Shown here piece by piece: positions 40,256-47,708 of a stretch of DNA of 64,000 bases. Source of the stretch: Chrysomallon squamiferum (Eukaryota; Mollusca; Gastropoda; Neomphalida; Peltospiridae); NCBI GenBank assembly GCA_012295275.1, contig CM022671.1, positions 21,700,322 to 21,764,321 of the forward strand, read 5' to 3'. The translations under genes and the position numbers were made by a program. The notes beneath the pieces were generated by a model. It was not told the DNA's origin. It saw only the letters and a list, made by a program, of their open reading frames with translations, and did no database searches. Each line of letters opens with the position of its first letter. Position 1 is the stretch's first letter.

Positions 40256-41229
40256 CTTTATGAATGTGTTAAAGCAAGTAATTTTATTTTTAAGGTTTTT
40301 TATTATTACTCACTGAAATAAACTGCGAACTAGTAAAAGTTAGGAATATGGAATCACGCAGGGAAAGAATTCTTTGTTACAGCAGACAACCAATGTATTT
40401 TCTTCAATTACAGGCTGCTTTGTGAGTGGTTTGTATTTGGAAGGAGCTGCCTGGGACCTGGAAAACCGGTGCATAGTCCGACAGAAACCAAAACAACTAA
40501 TTCAAGAATTGCCAATCCTTAAAGTTATACCCATAGAGGCCCACAGATTAAAACTTCAGGTAAAATAAAAAATAAAAAATTAAATAATAATAAAATCTTT
40601 AAATAAATTAGTTAATCAATTTTTTTTTTAGTTATTTATTTTCATTTTATTTATTTATTTTATATAGATTTTAAAAATGATTTCTCGAGTCCATTTAAAC
40701 AAGATCTGTTGATTATTTACTTTTCTATAATTTTCTGCATTTGTCCACAGTATCAAATTAAATTAAAACAACAAAAGAAAAAAAAGACAGTAGCATACAC
40801 TTAAACTGAAATCTTTGGAAACCTATTTATTCCAAAATAAATTTAGTATTGATTATATTAGGATATCTGCACAGAGGAAAAAATAAATCAAACCTTCCAC
40901 AAAAATATTAAAAGTAACAATTTTTGAAATCTTTACCATATTTACTTACATATATTAAATCCTTCTGAGACAGAGATTTTTTTAAATATCAACCAAATAT
41001 TAGCTGTGAATTAACAAGTGATAAAATAAAGATGTAAATGTTATTTCATATGGTTCACTTTATTTGACACTATTATTTTCAGAACACATTCCGAACACCT
41101 GTCTATGTGACATCACAGAGAAGAAACGCTATGGGCGTTGGTCTTGTTTTTGAAGCTGATCTTGCCACAACAGAGCACATTTCACACTGGACTCTTCAAG
41201 GCCTCTGTCTTATTCTGAACACGGACTAA
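361..41229 (+). CDS. DNAH10: Axonemal dynein heavy chain 10 (inner-arm), 3' four fifths, 60 exons
   Basis: This is a spliced gene whose N-terminal exons lie left of the window. Sixty exons join in consistent phase to about 3,660 residues of a family usually near 4,500. They cover tail, linker, AAA1-4, stalk, AAA5, AAA6 and C-terminal domain, ending at TAA 41227-41229. P-loops are visible in AAA1 (GPAGTGKT), AAA2 (GPTGGGKT), AAA3 (GETGTSKT) and AAA4 (GVGGSGKQ). DNAH10 rather than another DNAH is chosen from near-identical stretches such as [27 protein letters not shown] and [20 protein letters not shown]. The family role is an ATP-driven microtubule motor in ciliary inner arm dynein. Oddities are an apparent 2-base frameshift at 13112-13113 and one GC-AG intron after 21908. 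Exon coordinates are in the domain entries below. Confidence 0.96.
3049..3213 (+). repeat. Local tandem duplication across an exon 5 donor of DNAH10
   Basis: The sequence around CATAGAGGTAGGCATCAGTT at the exon/intron border (donor at 3056) recurs about 85 bases downstream (from about 3138) with matching flanks (AATGCAACAATTAAAACA, then ATAATCATTTA). The second copy carries an intact decoy donor. Confidence 0.8.
3612..3660. repeat. (TAA)n microsatellite
   Basis: About 16 perfect TAA units in a DNAH10 intron, followed by A-rich runs of the form TAAAAAAAAA near 3745-3780. Confidence 0.95.
4415..10510 (+). CDS. DNAH10: DNAH10 linker domain (in-window exons 8-16)
   Basis: Exons are 4415-4593, 5054-5265, 5797-5953, 6449-6682, 7605-7727, 8264-8497, 8930-9153, 9619-9787 and 10410-10510. 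They encode the DHC_N2 linker, the mechanical element that swings across the AAA ring. Conserved stretches include [59 protein letters not shown] and [11 protein letters not shown]. All nine exons join in frame. Introns 6683-7604 and 9788-10409 contain degenerate tandem repeats described separately. Confidence 0.95.
6750..7190. repeat. Degenerate minisatellite, 22-25 base unit
   Basis: About 16 diverged copies with core GATAAATAACATTTAGAATT followed by a short T run fill the first half of the intron between exons ending 6682 and starting 7605. The unit is recognisable by eye from the recurring ATAAATAACATTTA and AATTTTTGATA. Confidence 0.8.
8623..8647. repeat. (TA)n microsatellite
   Basis: Perfect TA dinucleotide run in a DNAH10 intron. 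Confidence 0.9.
9394..9432. repeat. (ATT)n microsatellite
   Basis: About 13 ATT units within the intron between the exons ending 9153 and starting 9619. Confidence 0.92.
9960..10370. repeat. Degenerate minisatellite, roughly 110-125 base unit
   Basis: About four diverged units share AAAATGTTAAGATTTAAT, a variant of GCATGAAACTTTATAATA, and AATAAATGCAAAAGAAA followed by TTTAGTTTAATAAAA. They fill most of the intron between exons ending 9787 and starting 10410. Confidence 0.65.
11223..14488 (+). CDS. DNAH10: DNAH10 AAA1 module, catalytic (in-window exons 17-22)
   Basis: Exons are 11223-11406, 11599-11733, 12235-12387, 13010-13200, 13723-13869 and 14297-14488. AAA1 is the main ATP hydrolysis site of dynein. 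Walker A GPAGTGKT is in the second exon and Walker B CFDEF in the third. The fourth exon is 191 bases, whereas its neighbours require a multiple of three (189). Frame is lost after ESVKA and regained two bases later as [14 protein letters not shown]. After that correction the exons join perfectly. The frame break is described as its own entry. Confidence 0.95.
12817..12906. repeat. (ATT)n followed by poly(T)
   Basis: About 18 ATT units run into a run of about 30 T in the intron just upstream of the AAA1 exon at 13010. Confidence 0.95.
13112..13113 (+). other. DNAH10: Apparent 2-base insertion (frameshift) in DNAH10 AAA1
   Basis: Codons up to GCC at 13109-13111 read ESVKA. The next two bases (CG) are surplus, and from 13114 the conserved LFRPVVV frame resumes through to the donor at 13201. 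Without the correction the exon meets stops and cannot join the exon at 13723 in frame. One isolated lesion in an otherwise intact gene of 60 exons suggests an assembly or consensus error, but a real allele cannot be excluded. Confidence 0.85.
14169..14255. repeat. (CA)n microsatellite
   Basis: Nearly 40 CA units with one GA interruption, 40 bases upstream of the exon starting 14297. It produces a spurious His-Thr reading frame. Confidence 0.96.
14597..14650. repeat. (AAT)n/(GAT)n microsatellite
   Basis: AAT units pass into about 15 GAT units and back into AAT-like sequence, within a DNAH10 intron. Confidence 0.93.
14985..17541 (+). CDS. DNAH10: DNAH10 AAA2 module (in-window exons 23-26)
   Basis: Exons are 14985-15103, 15707-16001, 16536-16793 and 17337-17541. 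Walker A GPTGGGKT is in the first. The Walker B-like segment [12 protein letters not shown] and the conserved [18 protein letters not shown] are in the second. AAA2 binds nucleotide structurally in the family. The third exon begins [22 protein letters not shown], the usual dynein arginine-finger region. The last exon is followed almost directly by a long (TATG)n run. Confidence 0.95.
15608..15660. repeat. (ATT)n and (TTG)n microsatellites
   Basis: Adjacent ATT and TTG runs 50 bases upstream of the acceptor at 15707. Confidence 0.9.
17571..17724. repeat. (TATG)n microsatellite
   Basis: More than 30 TATG units, beginning 30 bases after the donor at 17542. They give false open frames on both strands (Tyr-Val-Cys-Met and Tyr-Ile-His-Thr). 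Confidence 0.96.
18208..18288. repeat. (AAAT)n/(GTGA)n microsatellite
   Basis: An AAAT run followed by about 14 perfect GTGA units, ending about 48 bases before the exon at 18336. Confidence 0.95.
18336..20372 (+). CDS. DNAH10: DNAH10 AAA3 module (in-window exons 27-30)
   Basis: Exons are 18336-18610, 18989-19141, 19557-19882 and 20165-20372. Walker A is GETGTSKT and Walker [10 protein letters not shown]. Conserved stretches are [33 protein letters not shown] and [17 protein letters not shown]. In dyneins AAA3 is a regulatory nucleotide site. Exon junctions are all in phase. Confidence 0.96.
18779..18899. repeat. (TCTA)n/(TCTG)n compound tetranucleotide repeat
   Basis: TCTA units, three short AAAATCTATCT copies, then about 10 TCTG units and mixed TCTA/TCTG, in a DNAH10 intron. 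Confidence 0.93.
20729..20767. repeat. (ATC)n/(ATT)n microsatellite
   Basis: Short compound trinucleotide run in the 1.37 kb intron between exons ending 20372 and starting 21744. Confidence 0.85.
21552..21650. repeat. (TG)n/(TA)n and (CA)n compound repeat
   Basis: TG and TA runs at 21552-21588 and a CA run at 21631-21649 upstream of the exon at 21744. Confidence 0.88.
21744..24807 (+). CDS. DNAH10: DNAH10 AAA4 module (in-window exons 31-36)
   Basis: Exons are 21744-21908, 22347-22668, 23042-23130, 23535-23685, 24203-24291 and 24610-24807. The P-loop is [10 protein letters not shown] (second exon) and Walker B is [11 protein letters not shown]. Conserved stretches are [32 protein letters not shown] and [16 protein letters not shown]. 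The donor after the first exon is GC (GAG|GCAAGT) rather than GT. The intron that follows contains a degenerate minisatellite. Confidence 0.95.
21909..22346 (+). other. DNAH10: GC-AG intron of DNAH10
   Basis: Coding reads ALFQE up to 21908, then GCAAGT. The next exon starts ILEEYNES at 22347 after CAACAG. No GT donor nearby keeps the conserved FQE-ILEEY junction, so a GC donor with otherwise strong consensus (AG|GCAAGT) is the simplest reading. All other DNAH10 introns read here are GT-AG. Confidence 0.8.
21945..22310. repeat. Degenerate minisatellite, 21-26 base unit
   Basis: About 15 diverged units related to TTTCATGGGTTGAAGTGATA fill nearly the whole GC-AG intron (21909-22346). They are visible as recurrent TTCATGG, GGGTTGA and GTGATAATTTC. 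Confidence 0.8.
24040..24090. repeat. (TTTA)n microsatellite
   Basis: About 10 TTTA units followed by TTAG variants, in the intron before the exon at 24203. Confidence 0.9.
25285..28368 (+). CDS. DNAH10: DNAH10 stalk and microtubule-binding domain (in-window exons 37-41)
   Basis: Exons are 25285-25518, 26233-26330, 26862-27043, 27638-27774 and 28151-28368. The first two encode the outgoing coiled coil, rich in heptad-spaced Leu/Ile with Glu and Lys. The middle exons hold the globular microtubule-binding domain ([41 protein letters not shown]). The last encodes the returning coiled coil, ending in the highly conserved [19 protein letters not shown]. This segment contacts the microtubule and relays the ATPase state. 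Confidence 0.95.
27288..27395 (+). repeat. Dispersed repeat, copy 1 (about 105 bases)
   Basis: It begins AATTTGTTTTCTTTCACTGC and runs through CTTGAAATAATGATA to TTGAAATACAT. The same sequence at roughly 90% identity by eye occurs at 33303-33410 in another DNAH10 intron. Confidence 0.8.
28571..32682 (+). CDS. DNAH10: DNAH10 AAA5 and buttress (in-window exons 42-48)
   Basis: Exons are 28571-28792, 29222-29369, 29929-30064, 30446-30600, 30924-31012, 31603-31732 and 32409-32682. AAA5 lacks a functional P-loop, as usual. Conserved stretches are [54 protein letters not shown] and [11 protein letters not shown]. The buttress helices follow ([19 protein letters not shown]). The last exon encodes [20 protein letters not shown]. 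The intron 31733-32408 holds a 60-95-base tandem repeat. Confidence 0.95.
31900..32268. repeat. Degenerate minisatellite, about 60-95 base unit
   Basis: Five or so diverged units share TTTGATACAATATATCCTAG followed by ATATTCTGTG, then GGGAAGTTAGAATTGTGA. The array lies in the intron between exons ending 31732 and starting 32409. Confidence 0.75.
32971..41229 (+). CDS. DNAH10: DNAH10 AAA6 and C-terminal domain (in-window exons 49-60)
   Basis: Exons are 32971-33074, 33541-33696, 34109-34447, 34872-35072, 35491-35796, 36342-36513, 36932-37063, 38170-38381, 38923-39090, 39848-40028, 40414-40559 and 41083-41229. Conserved stretches are [86 protein letters not shown] and [20 protein letters not shown]. 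The end matches the usual DNAH10 C-terminus ([16 protein letters not shown], stop). No frame breaks were seen here. Confidence 0.96.
33303..33410 (+). repeat. Dispersed repeat, copy 2 (about 105 bases)
   Basis: Direct-orientation partner of 27288-27395. It shares AATTAGTTTTCTTTCACTGC, then AATAATGATA and ATAAACCATATATAATCTA. It sits in the intron between exons ending 33074 and starting 33541. Confidence 0.8.
35258..35286. repeat. (TA)n microsatellite
   Basis: Perfect TA run in a DNAH10 intron. Confidence 0.88.
36667..36800. repeat. Poly(T) and (ATT)n low-complexity tract
   Basis: About 30 T followed by T-rich sequence and an ATT run. It gives false Phe/Tyr-rich frames. Confidence 0.92.
37288..37440. 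repeat. (TG)n/(TA)n/(GATA)n compound repeat
   Basis: TGTG/TATA-rich sequence ending in a (TA)n run and about six GATA units, in the intron before the exon at 38170. Confidence 0.85.
40133..40256. repeat. (TTG)n followed by (TTA)n
   Basis: About 27 perfect TTG units followed by TTA units, with a short T run between, in the intron before the exon at 40414. Confidence 0.96.
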
Positions 41230-41375
41230 ATTAAATACCCATTTTCTAAATCTGGATATCGCATTTTGGTTTATGCTCTGTTTGTTTCACTGGTTTTTGT
41301 CCGAGTTTTTTCTTTTTCTTGTTTTTAAACTTCACTTTTGTGAAAGAACTTGTTTTGTTTTACACTTACTGTTAC

Positions 41376-41409
<34 letters not shown>

Positions 41410-43074
41410 AAATTAACATTTTATGTGTTATATGGATATAAACAAACATATTTGTAATTTCATGTTTATAGTATGTATTATTCCATGTTGCCAATGGAAA
41501 AGTAGTGCATCCCAAAGCTCGCTATGGAAAGTAAGAAAAATAAAAACAATACTTTCACTGTGATTATTATATACTAGTCCCAAATTCTAACATATTGTTG
41601 AACTGTCTTTGGATGTTGCACAAACAGAGCCAAAAAATATGCTGTTTAAACAAAGCATGATAATAAATTTGTTTCCTTTTTACCACTGTGATAAAATTTG
41701 GGTTTCCTTATATCTTGAAAAATTGAAGCAGAACCATTTAGAAATTTTCATTTTTATGAAAGTGATAAAACATTGTTTAGAATTATAACAGAACTGACTA
41801 TATATTTTTTGTTTTAATTCACCACTTCTTCCTTTTGTAAAATGAAACATTAAAATACTGGACTATTAATAAAATCATTAAAACCTAAATATGCTAGTAT
41901 AGCAGCCATTTACTTTATTTATTTATTTATTTATTTGTCTTAGTATGTAATGCACTTGAAGGAGAGGTGGCAATTTTGATATTTACTGTAAATAGTTTGT
42001 GTGTCAGAAAAATGTCTATACAGCTGTCATCCAGTGGTCTGATTGCTGAGTATGATGGGAATATTACTTGTAGATAACAGCACAATAATAACAACAAGAT
42101 GGCTGCAGTTTTGTTTTCATTTATATATGTGTTTTCTTGGGAGGAGGTAGTTTTGGTGTTTTTTTTAATAATATAAAAACCCATTAATACGAAAATAATA
42201 TGTATATAGGAATTAATATTTATTAATGTAAACAGAAATATGTGAAACTGTATAATAATATGTTCATTCTTTAAATGTTGCAGTATTAAACACGATGAAA
42301 AAATAAGTTACTTTCTCATCATCATCATTCCATCCAGAATTTATATTTTACATTAATTTTGAAAGTGATATACTATATTCTTTTATTTTATACATTGATT
42401 CTTTTACAAATATAAATTATTTATGTAAAAGTGAATGTTTTTTTTTTTATTAAAATTATTTATTGTTTCACGTTTGTTGTTTTTAAATTCTTTTTACTAA
42501 ATATTCTCAGAAATATTATGTTTGTGTATGTCTCTCTCTGTGTGTGTGTCATTGTTGATTTATACAAAAATTATTAATAATAATAATAATAATAATAATA
42601 ATTCACTGCAATCAGACATAACTCAGGTATATTCTGTAGTCACTAACCTATAGGCCACCCCCTTTATTTGTATAAATGCCATGCTGTTATTGCTTTTTTA
42701 GTAAATCAATTACCTTCCACCATCATAATGTGAATACTTAAAATACATTGACTCGTCTGTATGTAATTAATACTCCAATAAGCTCGTCCTTTTTTTTTGA
42801 AGCTAATAAGATATTTATTAGCCACTTAAATAGAAATGTCAGTAATGTTAAAAAAAAACAACCCAAAAACAACTTTCTTCCACTTTCTTTTTCACAACTG
42901 TTATTAGAAGAATAACAGTACCGATTACCCCCACACAATAGTTTAAATTCATCAGCACATAATTATCTGAGAACATTGGCCTTACTTCATTATCAGCAAA
43001 AACTCACAACTCGTTACGGTGTATTAGCAGCTACATTAGAGCTGCTAAGAACCAACATATTGGGAATTTTTCTT
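41230..43074 (+). other. DNAH10 3' UTR and intergenic region
   Basis: AT-rich sequence after the DNAH10 stop. Possible poly(A) signals AATAAA lie at 41539-41544 and 41869-41874. The first is followed by AT-rich sequence without a clear GT-rich element, so the true end is uncertain. The region also holds (TA)n at 41383-41408, TTTA units near 41915-41936 and (AAT)n at 42568-42602. No coding sequence or RNA gene was seen. Confidence 0.6.
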
Positions 43075-43082
43075 TATAAAAG
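43075..43082 (+). promoter_or_regulatory. TATA box of the small secreted-peptide gene
   Basis: TATAAAAG stands 27 bases upstream of an initiator-like TTCTCAGAACC, giving a likely start near 43102. A 5' non-coding exon (about 43102-43156) follows and ends in a donor (AAAAAG|GTAAAA). It contains a 10-codon upstream frame starting at 43111. Confidence 0.6.
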
Positions 43083-43952
43083 GTCATGTTGCTGTGTTCT
43101 CAGAACCAGAATGCATACATTTCCATTTCAAAGAAGAATATAGAAGATCCAAAAAGGTAAAAAAAAAATTTCATCTACTCTCAAAATTAAACATTAATCT
43201 TATTACTAACTCATTTATGGGGGGTGGGGTGGAATGGGGCTATTTATTTTATTACCCATAAAAAACTAATTAAAAAAAAAGAATAATAAAATAAAATTTT
43301 CCAGTTATTTTCGTAATATTTTAAAGCATATAACAACTGATACTTAACCTTTCTGAGAAACAGATTTCCCTCAAGTAAATTTAATATTAACAGATTTAAA
43401 ATTTAAAAGTCAAAATAAATTTTAAATTGTCAAATGTTTGGGAAATGTTTGTCTTTTCCATTGGCACTGATAAAAGGCTCGATAAGATTCAAATCTTGGT
43501 AACTATATGATTTTGTTATACAGTGGGACTTATACAGTGTATATTTTGGGTTATTGTTCGTACCAATAAAAGTAGACATTAATGTTATTTATACATATCA
43601 AAAATAGCATAATTAAACATATATGTGTATAAACAATGTGGAGATGCTTCCAAAATAATAAAATCATAATAACTAATCACAATTCATTAACTTTTCATCT
43701 CCAATATTTCTGACACGTATAAATAGCATTAAACTGTACCGTTAATGGTGTCAACAATTATTACAACAATTATATACTATTAATAAAGTCAGATAACATA
43801 CTCAACTTTAAACCTCCAATTTTACAGCACAATGTTACTTTCATACACAGAAATAAATAGATTTTAAATAATCAGGATAATGCTGTGATTCAACATACGT
43901 ACTTCATTCTGTAGAAGTTATAATAATCGTTGTAATTTTGCGTTTTCCAGCA

Positions 43953-44647
43953 ATGTCGCGGTCCTATCATGTCTTCATCTTACTTGTGATTGTTTCTTCT
44001 CTGTGCTTCTCCCAGATTCACGGTTTCAGTATTAATGGTTAGTATTATTTGCATTCCTTCGCTGAAATACTCATGCAATTTATTACATAGTTTTTCAAAA
44101 GATCAACCTTCCATTCTGCTATAACGATTTTAAACTTAAGACTCAGTGAGTAATGTATCGTTTACAACATTCTTTAAGTGTACCAATGATTTTATAATAA
44201 ATATTAAAACAAAGAACTTCATTTTATTCTGCTGTTTCTTTGAACGACCTATCACCACCATTAAAAAAGAACGACAGTAAAACAATACAAACTTCTGTAT
44301 GCCGTCACTACTCTTTTTCAAATGAGGCGTAACTGATGTCTTTCATCGCAACGATGTCGGTAGACTTCAAACGGTAACCGTAGACATAAACGAATTCATT
44401 CAGTGGATATCGTTACTATCGGAATAGAGATTTAAATTTACATTTGCCTCAATGTAGTTAAGGCCACGGTAGTAATTAACAGTTTGAGAATAATCATTAT
44501 ATAGCCCAGCTCATCAGTACACCAAAATCAGCTGAGCAGAAATATCGGCATCATAAAGAGATTTGACTGTTATTTGGTGATTTACAGTATATTAAGAATT
44601 ACTATTGTTGCTGTTGTCGTCGTCGTCGTCGTTGATTTTGTTGTTAA

Positions 44648-44723
<76 letters not shown>

Positions 44724-44977
44724 AGATAAACAAGTATATAAAATGACTTTTTTTTGTAGATGCCGTGCATAGAAAAGTGCACAGTTTCAACAGGATGATT
44801 CCCAGCAGAGTCGTCAATGACGGAAGAATTCGTGATAGAGAAATGTGGATCAGCAAGTTTTTAGTTTGGTTCAAGAATAAAATATCCAGTGATGTGAAAT
44901 TTGCAGAGGATATCTCATATCCAAACAAACTCATATTCAAACGAATGGCTTTGCAAAACATGAAAAGACAACGATAG
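43953..44977 (+). CDS. Small secreted cationic peptide precursor, family unknown
   Basis: Coding exons are 43953-44037 and 44760-44977. Joined, they give 100 residues ending at TAG 44975-44977. Residues 1-24 form a clear signal peptide: MSRSYH, a hydrophobic core (VFILLVIVSSLCF), then SQIHG. The mature part has no cysteine, is rich in Lys/Arg, and has dibasic sites at about 33-34, 89-90 and 97-98. A Trp/Phe-rich, potentially amphipathic segment (MWISKFLVWFKNKI, about residues 57-70) is also visible. The ATG lies two bases after a strong acceptor (TTTTCCAG at 43950), so a 5' UTR intron is likely. A TATA box lies upstream and a poly(A) signal downstream. I recognise no family. It could be a neuropeptide/hormone precursor or a host-defence peptide, which is inference. 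The frame stays open for 57 codons after the TAG. Confidence 0.6.
44648..44723. repeat. (AAT)n-(ATT)n perfect palindromic microsatellite
   Basis: About 14 AAT units switch to about 11 ATT units, making a near-perfect inverted repeat that could form a long hairpin. It sits 36 bases upstream of the acceptor of the last exon of the peptide gene. Confidence 0.93.
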
Positions 44978-45151
44978 AACGCAAAACAGAAATTCCTCAA
45001 CACTGATCCAGAGTTGAAAAAGAATCTTGTCATGGCTCTGCATGTTCGTTTCCCTTTCAAAGGTTTGAAAATCTTAAAACCAGACTTGGAGAAAATTTTA
45101 CATGCAGTCAATACACCATTTTACTTATTTGATTTGTTTTGGTTTAACTGA
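44978..45151 (+). other. In-frame open extension beyond the TAG of the peptide gene
   Basis: Directly after TAG 44975-44977 the same frame stays open for 57 codons to TGA 45149-45151. Its composition looks protein-like (NTDPELKKNLVMALHVRF and KPDLEKILHAV) and is less AT-rich than the surrounding non-coding DNA. It could be a nonsense allele, a sequencing error, stop readthrough, or chance open sequence in the 3' UTR. Confidence 0.45.
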
Positions 45152-45180
45152 CCATCAGCATTAATATTCCTGATTTTTAA

Positions 45181-45211
<31 letters not shown>

Positions 45212-45274
45212 ATTATTGAAAATGTTTTCCTATTCTGCTTCGACGATCTTTGTTTGAAATGTGTCAAGATATCC

Positions 45275-45280
45275 AATAAA
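45275..45280 (+). terminator. Poly(A) signal of the secreted-peptide gene
   Basis: AATAAA, followed about 30 bases on by TTGTTTATGTTG, about 300 bases after the TAG and 124 after the downstream TGA. Confidence 0.55.
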
Positions 45281-45299
45281 ATATCTTATTTCTTAATTT

Positions 45300-46300
45300 G
45301 TTTATGTTGATGCTAAAAGAATTAAAATGTTGTTTTTTAAAAAACAAAATATAATAAAACGAAAATGACTAATGCTGACCATGGGACAGTGAAAAGCCAT
45401 ATATAAATATATAATACATCTATTTGTTTTGACAGATTTTCGTTTCATAAATGCTGTTTGAAAAGGTCAAGGGTCACATTCTGATTAGTGATAATTACAT
45501 ATATATATTTAATATCTAACTGCCATAAAAATATGATGATGATAATGATGATAATAATAATAATAATAATAATAATGTTTCCACAAAATTCCTATCTGAA
45601 GATTCTAGGTCGCCATAGAAACATCAGGGCCAACAATAAAGGAAAAATGTTCAGCGTATTAAAATATAAAGCATCTTTTCAAGACGGAATATTAATTAAT
45701 GTTCTCTTTTACAAAATATTTCTGTAATGAAAAGAACAAAGATGATCTCCAAATACAAACATAACTATATACGCATACACAAATAGTTGAAATACACATA
45801 CATACAGAAATCTAAATACACTATATAAACATATAAAAATATAGAAATATTATGCAACCATGAAATCAAATACAAGCAAATTTTGGACATTCATGAAAAT
45901 AAAAACATTTAAAAAGTGTCATGCAAAGCTACTATGATTCGCAGTAAATGTCACCGTCAGTATAATTATATATCAGCAAAAACAATAATAAGTTCTTACC
46001 TTAAACAAACGAATTTCTAAGAAATGAAAAACAAAATGACAATGGTAACGCAGTCACCCGTAGTGTGACGTTTTTTCATTTTTGATGTAATTTTGCCATT
46101 CTGAATACCTGGTTTATTTTCGACTGTCATAAATTATAGTGAAGTAGTAGTAGTAGTAGTAATAATCAATAGCATATTTATTGTTTAATCCATTAAAATA
46201 ATTTGAAAGAATCTGTAGACGAATTTAATACTATTTGAAAACGAGGCTGGCCGAAAATAATCTCCAACTCACGTTTAATGTTTCATACATATATATATAT
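45300..46300. other. Intergenic, nothing identified
   Basis: AT-rich sequence with short (GAT)n/(AAT)n at 45535-45575 and (AGT)n at 46145-46160. No exon-like sequence or RNA gene was seen on either strand. Confidence 0.5.
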
Positions 46301-46306
46301 GGTGTC

Positions 46307-46747
46307 CTCCCACCTAGCAAAAAATCTAACCAAATCAACATTGGGTTTTGGCTAAGTGGGAGTTGGGTGCTATGGGATTAACTTTGGTCAGTATGTTGTA
46401 TTAGTGTTATAGTCTGTATCAATACCTCTGGACATCAGCGTTGTCCCTAAAAGGGATGGCAAGTTTGCATGATTCTCGTGAGTATCGGATGATAAACTGT
46501 ACATGACTGTCTCTTCACTCAGTTATTTGCAGTATTCTATTCACTCATATGTACATCACTACCAGAGTACTTCTATTTACTGAGCTATATTCATTTAATA
46601 TATATAAAAAAAAAAAAAAAAAACAGAAAAAAAAACAGACCATAGCCCTTAATACCAGTTTACTATCAAAACATTTGACTCAGATATCCCAACATCATTT
46701 TGGCTATGTGGGAGACAAATCTTTTATGTTTTAGGCTAAGGTGGGAG
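46307..46747. mobile_element. Possible MITE with short imperfect terminal inverted repeats
   Basis: CTCCCACCTAGC at 46307-46318 is the near inverse of GCTAAGGTGGGAG at 46735-46747. Inside, related motifs recur (GGCTAAGTGGGAG near 46370 and GGCTATGTGGGAG near 46702), with an A-rich tract at 46605-46635. No target-site duplication or coding sequence is evident, so the class is unknown. Confidence 0.4.
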
Positions 46748-46930
46748 TGAACTATACATGTTATCTTAAATTCAATGGGATTTTGTGATTTTATTTACGG
46801 ATTAGTTAATTATACGACTTTCTCATAATTATGAAAGCGATTCCATATATAGGAACCAGATTAATAATACACGTCACATCACTGCTTCCAATAAAACTGG
46901 TCATCAGTATAATTAGCAAAAATGACAATG

Positions 46931-47708
46931 CAGTGGTACCTTGACTTACGAGTTTAATTCGTTCAGTGACCGAGCTCGTAATACAATTTGCTCGTATATC
47001 AAATCAATTTCCCAAATGAAATTAAATAAATACCATTAATCCATTCTAGCTCCCCAAAACCACCCCAATTTTTTAACGTGTTTTTAAATAAGAAAAATGT
47101 ATGTATAAATGACAAATATTGTATGAAAACAAAATAAAAAAGAATGTAGAGAAATAAATTGGTTTTGTAAAGTGTACAGGATTAGGGTTTCTCCATCTTT
47201 TCATGGACAGAGATCCGCAGCTTAGAAATTATTTTAACGCCTTTGGCTGGAATTATAGACTTTATCGACTCCTTCTGCTTCAGTATGGTACATATCGTAA
47301 AAGTACGACGCTCATACTGACCCATGTTGACTACTCGCACACCTCGCTCATGTTTTTCTATGATTTCATGCTTTAATTCAGTGGACATCATCCGCATCTT
47401 CTTCTCAACACTGTCTTTTGCACTTACTTTCTTAGGATCCATGGAAATTTGCAAAATACTGCACAAAACGCGAGCACGACACAACAGAGATGCTTCCACG
47501 GCGAGATAACCATACGAAGCAAACGAGTGAGACTCGGGATGCTGGGTGGATGCTGTGTAGTTCGTTGCGCCAATTAACGGCGGCGTATCTGAAACTCGCT
47601 CGTAACTTGGATTTTGGCTTACATCTTAAAGCAAAAAAATCGACCAGACGGCTGCTCGTAACTCGGAAATCTCGTAAGTTGGAGCACTCGTAACTCGAGG
47701 TGCCACTG
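46931..47708 (-). mobile_element. Internally deleted Tigger/pogo-type DNA transposon
   Basis: Terminal inverted repeats begin CAGTGGTACCTTGACTTACG (left) and, read inward on the minus strand, CAGTGGCACCTCGAGTTACG (right). The element is 778 bases against the 2-3 kb of autonomous copies. The right flank is TA as expected for this group, while the left flank is TG, probably a mutated TA. The minus strand encodes the N-terminal piece of a Tigger transposase. Many repeats of this CTTACGAG/CTCGTAA type are known in animal genomes. Confidence 0.88.
47182..47442 (-). pseudogene. Tigger transposase remnant (N-terminal helix-turn-helix only)
   Basis: The minus-strand frame starting MDPKKVSAKD, with EIIEKHERGVRV and TICTILKQKESIK, matches the CENP-B/pogo-type N-terminal DNA-binding region of Tigger transposases. 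It ends after about 86 residues at a stop. The remaining DNA-binding and DDE catalytic parts are absent, so the copy cannot encode an active enzyme. The frame is open 19 codons further upstream, which I take as 5' element sequence. Confidence 0.85.

Noticed and set aside
44719-45111. 130-codon minus-strand open frame opposite the secreted-peptide gene
   Set aside because: It overlaps the plus-strand exon that has signal peptide, splice sites and poly(A) signal, it starts without promoter or splice context, and it ends in the repeat tract. Likely a shadow.
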